Part shown: piece by piece, positions 60,710 through 64,000 of the stretch
Position numbering within the stretch: position 1 is the first letter of the stretch
Layout: the number at the start of each line of letters is the position of its first letter
Assembly (NCBI GenBank): GCA_963575745.1
Contig: CAUYUJ010007213.1
Span: forward strand, 321,392 to 385,391
Direction: 5' to 3'
Source of the DNA: Prorocentrum cordatum
Lineage: Eukaryota; Sar; Dinophyceae; Prorocentrales; Prorocentraceae
Length of the DNA stretch: 64,000 bases
Position numbers and translations under genes: made by a program
Notes under the pieces: model-generated
Databases searched by the model: none
What the model saw: only the letters and a program-made list of their open reading frames with translations
Told to the model about the DNA's origin: nothing

Positions 60710-62168
60710 GCTCTCACCAGCGGCTCGCCCGTCCGGAACTCCAGCACCCTCTCGTGCTCGGACAGCCACCGCTGCAGGGCCCGCATCGCCGGCGCGGCGT
60801 CCCAGCTGGGCAGCTCCATGGCGTCGAAGTCGAAGGCGCGCAGCAGGCCGGCGTGGACGGTCGTCTCGCCCAGGCAGCAGTCCCAGGCGTCGTAGACCGC
60901 CGGGAGCTCAAAAGACATGTCTCCGGATCGGACCCCCCTCTGGACCACGCGGCGCCCTACAGGGTCACGGAGCAGCCCGGCCTCGGTCGCCATCACCATC
61001 CTGGTGTCGCCGTCGACGAAGCGGCGGAAGAGCACGTCCCACTGCCGGCCCGAGTACGGAAACAATGCGAACGGCGTACTCGGCCAGTTTTCCGGTATGA
61101 GGCGACATCCTCTGACGATGACACAACACGCGCTGACGCCGCACAGGGTCACGGCAAACCTCCATCCAGGCGATCCGACTGGGCAAGCGCAGCAGAACCC
61201 GAGGACGTAGGACGCCAAATTCGGAGTAAAGAATATCCCGATGATGGCCGACTGCAGCACGAATATTCCCATATGGAGCAAGAACATGGTGACAGCAACA
61301 GTAATACGATAGGACTGCGGTGCCACCAGCGCTGCTGGAACGAGAACGGTTTCGAACAGCAAGGTGAAGTCGCCTAGCAAAGACAGCACCACCTTCTGAC
61401 TACCTACCAGACCACCCCAACCCAACCCGAAGACCCGAATTTCGGGTTGTGGAGGGGGGGTAAGGGTTCTGCACGTGTTTTGTCTCGATGTTTCCCGCCC
61501 CCCCCCCCACTGGAAATCGAGGGTAAATCAGAGCCTTCGGGTTGGGTTGGGGTGGTTTGGTGGGTGGTGACCTTCTGCCCGCACGCCCAGCGAGCGAGCC
61601 GGAGCGAGAACGGGCCGCCGCCGGCAAGCGGCAGCCTGCTGTACGTCAGCAGCACGCTCCGCAGCGTCCCGGGCTCGAGCCAGCCCCTGCCCCCGACGAG
61701 CAGCTTCGCGAGGCCGCTGGAGGCGATGAAGTGGACGCACACCCCCAGGGCCGCGCCCTGCGCGAGGTCGTCCCGCAGGAGCGCCAGGGCCCACGTGTTG
61801 TAGACCATGGGGAAGTCCCGGTGGCTCGCCGTGGCGGCGGACTCGACCAGCGCATAGAGCGACGCCGACGTGGCGCTGGCCACGCGAAGCGCCCTGCTGG
61901 CTGGAAACCTGGCAGTGCAGAACAGCAGCGGTATCAGCGCGTAGGCCGCGGGCAGATACACGTACGTCCGGCATAGCGGCATGAGCCGCTTCGGCATCCA
62001 ACTGGGACGGGTCGTCACAGCAAATCTGAAGGCGCTCCTGAAGAAATCCTCGCCCGTGGAGCACCTCACGATCAGCCAAAGTGTCGCAAGACAAGCCGCC
62101 TGTGTAAAATAGAACAACGGCGCGACACCAACATCTGCGACATGCTCTGGCCACAGGTTCACTGCCAT
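60640..62168 (-). CDS. Multi-pass membrane protein, HTTM-like, two exons
   Basis: CDS is the complement of 60640-61392 and 61572-62168: 1350 nt, 449 aa, intron phase 0 (GQK|VVLS). Exon 1 from the ATG at 62168 (MAVNLWPEHVADVG) has hydrophobic segments FYFTQAACLATLWLIV, YVYLPAAYALIPLLF, ASATSASLYALVES and LGVCVHFIASSGLAKLLVGG. Exon 2 has FTLLFETVLVPAALVAP, ITVAVTMFLLHMGIFVLQSA, a Cys-rich segment, then a soluble C-terminus (ELPAVYDAWDCCLGE). The KLLVGGRGWLEPGTLR and HMGIF patterns recall HTTM-type (vitamin-K carboxylase-like) membrane proteins, but the match is weak. A DinoSL relic at 62261 places the mRNA 5' end downstream of any earlier ATG and supports the 62168 start. The GT-AG intron 61393-61571 is an introner. 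Confidence 0.75.
61399..61569 (-). mobile_element. Introner element, 171 bp, forms the intron of the membrane-protein gene
   Basis: Inverted arms 61406-61432 and 61535-61561 match at 26 of 27 (ACCACCCCAACCCAACCCGA); weaker pairing continues to the ends. The 8-bp direct repeat ACCTTCTG flanks it (61391-61398 and 61570-61577). The intron 61571-61393 is GT-AG and splices within the repeat. Confidence 0.93.
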
Positions 62169-62260
62169 CCAGGCAGGGCCCACCCAAGCGGACGCTGCTT
62201 CTGGGCCGCCGATCCACCGCGTACAGAAACACGCTCTTGCTGGCGCATGATTTGTGTGCT

Positions 62261-62282
62261 CTTGAGCCCAAATGGCTACGGA
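62261..62282 (-). other. Spliced-leader (DinoSL) relic upstream of the membrane-protein gene
   Basis: Minus strand TCCGTAGCCATTTGGGCTCA then AG: 21 of 22 positions match DinoSL, one T to G change. It lies 92 bp upstream of the ATG at 62168. Confidence 0.92.
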
Positions 62283-63600
62283 ATCGAAAACACACACATC
62301 CTGGAGACCACAGATTTGTACCCATCCCACCCACCTATCGGAGCCAGGTAACGGGCACTGATATGCACTCACAAACGCAAGGCTGCAAGGCGGTCATGTC
62401 TCAAGAGAGCCAACGCGATTAAGAAGCTGCTGCACGCCAAGTGGCTCAACGCAAGCCGCGGCGACTGACTACAACTTAGGGGACCCAGTTTCCCAGGACA
62501 GACCCTCGCGTCGCGTGCTCGGGGAACCCCACAGCTGCCGCAATAAGCCAGTCCCCGGGCACGGGCGAGACGCCCGCTGCGTCAGAACCTGCAAAAGGCA
62601 GATTTGACATGCGCAGGGCATCTGCACAAACAAGCAGCACAAAATGAACCTCCAGGGATTTCCTGAAAACTAGCCCGATGTCAGAATCATGGACATAAGA
62701 GCGCACCGCTTGCACGCGGTTGCCATGCACCAGCGAGCCTACAAAAGCACGCAGAACTTTCAAGCGCGAACTACGGTCAAAATTGTGACAGCTCCCACCA
62801 GCGCGCACTCGTGAGCGCCAACGCTTTTCATCATGATGGCCGGAAAACTCTCAACATGCACTTGTTTCATCGGGTCGGCAAGCCCACGATGTACTAGCGG
62901 AAGTTCTGCGTGTGCCCCCGAAACAACGTAGCCCGAATACATTGAGCTTGAGACATAATCGTTTATTGTCAGATTCTTACCGCCTGGTGATGATAAGGAA
63001 AGGTGGAAGAAGAATGCGGAGGAGGAGGAAGAAGAGGAGGATGAAAAACACAAAGAGTAGGATGAGGACGAATTGGAAGAGGAGGACGTCGCATAGGGGG
63101 ATAATGGTGAAGAGTGGCACCGGGAGTGGTGAAGGATGAGGAGGAGGGGGGCTTTAGTAGCAGCAGTAGTTGCAGTAGCTGGAGTGGCAGCAGTAGTACG
63201 AGCAGAATCAGGAAGGGAGCAGAGCAGAAAGCAAAATCTCGCCCCCCCTACGGTTTACCTGCCCTCGTCCTCATATTGGCCTTGTCCATCCCGCCGGGAG
63301 AACCGAGGTCGAATGTGGTGTGGTAGGCGCTGAAGAAAGGCATGCCTCGACGAGGGGAAGGGGAAGGGAACTCACTGAATGTCTCGCTTTATGGCACTGC
63401 GTCAACGCATCCATGTTCAGCATGAGATCCTGTAGACAGGACGACTGGTATGTCGTCACGTGTTTCTGGTGGCCCCAAGGAATCTAGAGGCCCTGACCAA
63501 GGAAGAACGCCGGCTGTGGGGATGGAAGGGGACAGAACGCAGAGCTTGAAAGAGAGGGAATGCCACGCCGACAAAGCACGCACATGATAACATGTGCAAG
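62283..63600. other. No recognisable gene
   Basis: Unbiased sequence with short frames on both strands; a purine-rich GGA patch at 63003-63095 and a CAGTAG/GCAGTAG run at 63155-63200. Confidence 0.4.
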
Positions 63601-63619
63601 TGTGCCGCCCACACGGTCC

Positions 63620-63800
63620 CCCCCCCACTCCTCCTCCTCCTCCTCCTCCTCCTCCTCCTCCTCCTCCTCCTCCACCTGCTCCCCCTGCTCCTCCTCCTCC
63701 TCCTCCTCCTCCACCTGCTCCCCCTGCTCCCCCGTCTCTCCACCCAAAATCCTCCATCCCTCCCGCCTCTTCTTTCCCCCGCCCTCCCCCCCTCCTCCAA
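63620..63800 (+). repeat. (TCC)n tract with CCACCTGCTCCCCCTGCTCC repeats
   Basis: TCC runs at 63627-63672 and 63687-63710 separated by a repeated CCACCTGCTCCCCCTGCTCC block. Confidence 0.95.
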
Positions 63801-64000
63801 CTCTCACTGTGGCTCGACGGGCCGCACAGCCGCCCGGGCCCACTCCGAAGGACCCCCCCGCCCGAACGCCGCGGAGACGCCGCCGCCCACAGGCACGCGG
63901 GGGGGGGGGCCTCCTCTGCGCCGCGCCGCGCCGCGCCTCGCGCGGCGACGGTCGCCTCGCGCGGCGCCCCGGCGCGCAGCCGCCGCCCCGCGGCGCGCCG
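63801..64000. other. GC-rich right edge, no gene seen
   Basis: CGCCGCG-rich with short palindromic words (GCGCGGCG). Confidence 0.5.

Noticed and set aside
61404-62372. Longer membrane-protein start at 62372 and read-through into the intron
   Set aside because: The spliced-leader relic at 62261-62282 marks the mRNA 5' end inside that frame, and the right part is the introner.
1-64000. tRNA, 5S rRNA or rRNA genes
   Set aside because: No cloverleaf with A/B boxes and no rRNA core sequence was recognised by eye; a tRNAscan or Infernal run would be decisive.

Overview
The window looks like dinoflagellate nuclear DNA. The strongest evidence is sequence resembling the dinoflagellate spliced leader (DinoSL, core CCGTAGCCATTTTGGCTCAA) at the 5' ends of genes on the minus strand: one mismatch in 22 at 40807-40828 and at 62261-62282, and degenerate copies at 9009-9030 and 9578-9599. 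Genomic DinoSL relics are the known mark of spliced mRNAs copied back into the genome. GC-AG introns, a CCCH zinc-finger gene with a VRNTF/RSAP-type motif, a Ty1/copia element and a very high load of simple repeats fit the same assignment. Genes are sparse; most of the 64 kb is repeat.

Layout. 0-10.4 kb: gene fragments, 10-bp minisatellites (GATGTCCCTG and its complement) and a split C5-cytosine DNA methyltransferase gene (9000-7465, minus) with a truncated second copy beside it. 10.4-20.5 kb: exon-like minus-strand blocks (about 19.9-15.0 kb, low-complexity Lys/Ala/Glu-rich protein) separated by TCC/GGA tracts, several carrying exonic palindromes. 20.7-25.7 kb: about 36 copies of a 138-bp satellite that stays open in several frames. 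25.8-39 kb: small inverted-repeat elements and two head-to-tail segmental duplications of about 1.3 kb units. 39.4-40.8 kb: a CCCH zinc-finger gene (240 aa when spliced) whose two introns are each a terminal-inverted-repeat element with a 5-bp target duplication. 45.4-54.6 kb: a complete, apparently young copia retrotransposon (identical 169-bp LTRs, 5-bp target duplication) with frameshifts in its RNase H region. 54.6-60.5 kb: dispersed repeats and nested inverted-repeat elements. 60.6-62.3 kb: a multi-pass membrane protein gene whose single recognisable intron is a 27-bp-TIR element with an 8-bp target duplication. The remainder is low complexity.

Main story. Two genes carry a DinoSL relic and therefore probably descend from intronless cDNA copies, yet contain introns. 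In all three recognisable introns the intron is a small transposon-like element flanked by a short direct repeat, and splicing at that repeat restores an open frame. This matches introner elements (introns created by transposon insertion) and captures both processes, mRNA recycling and later intron gain, in the same genes.
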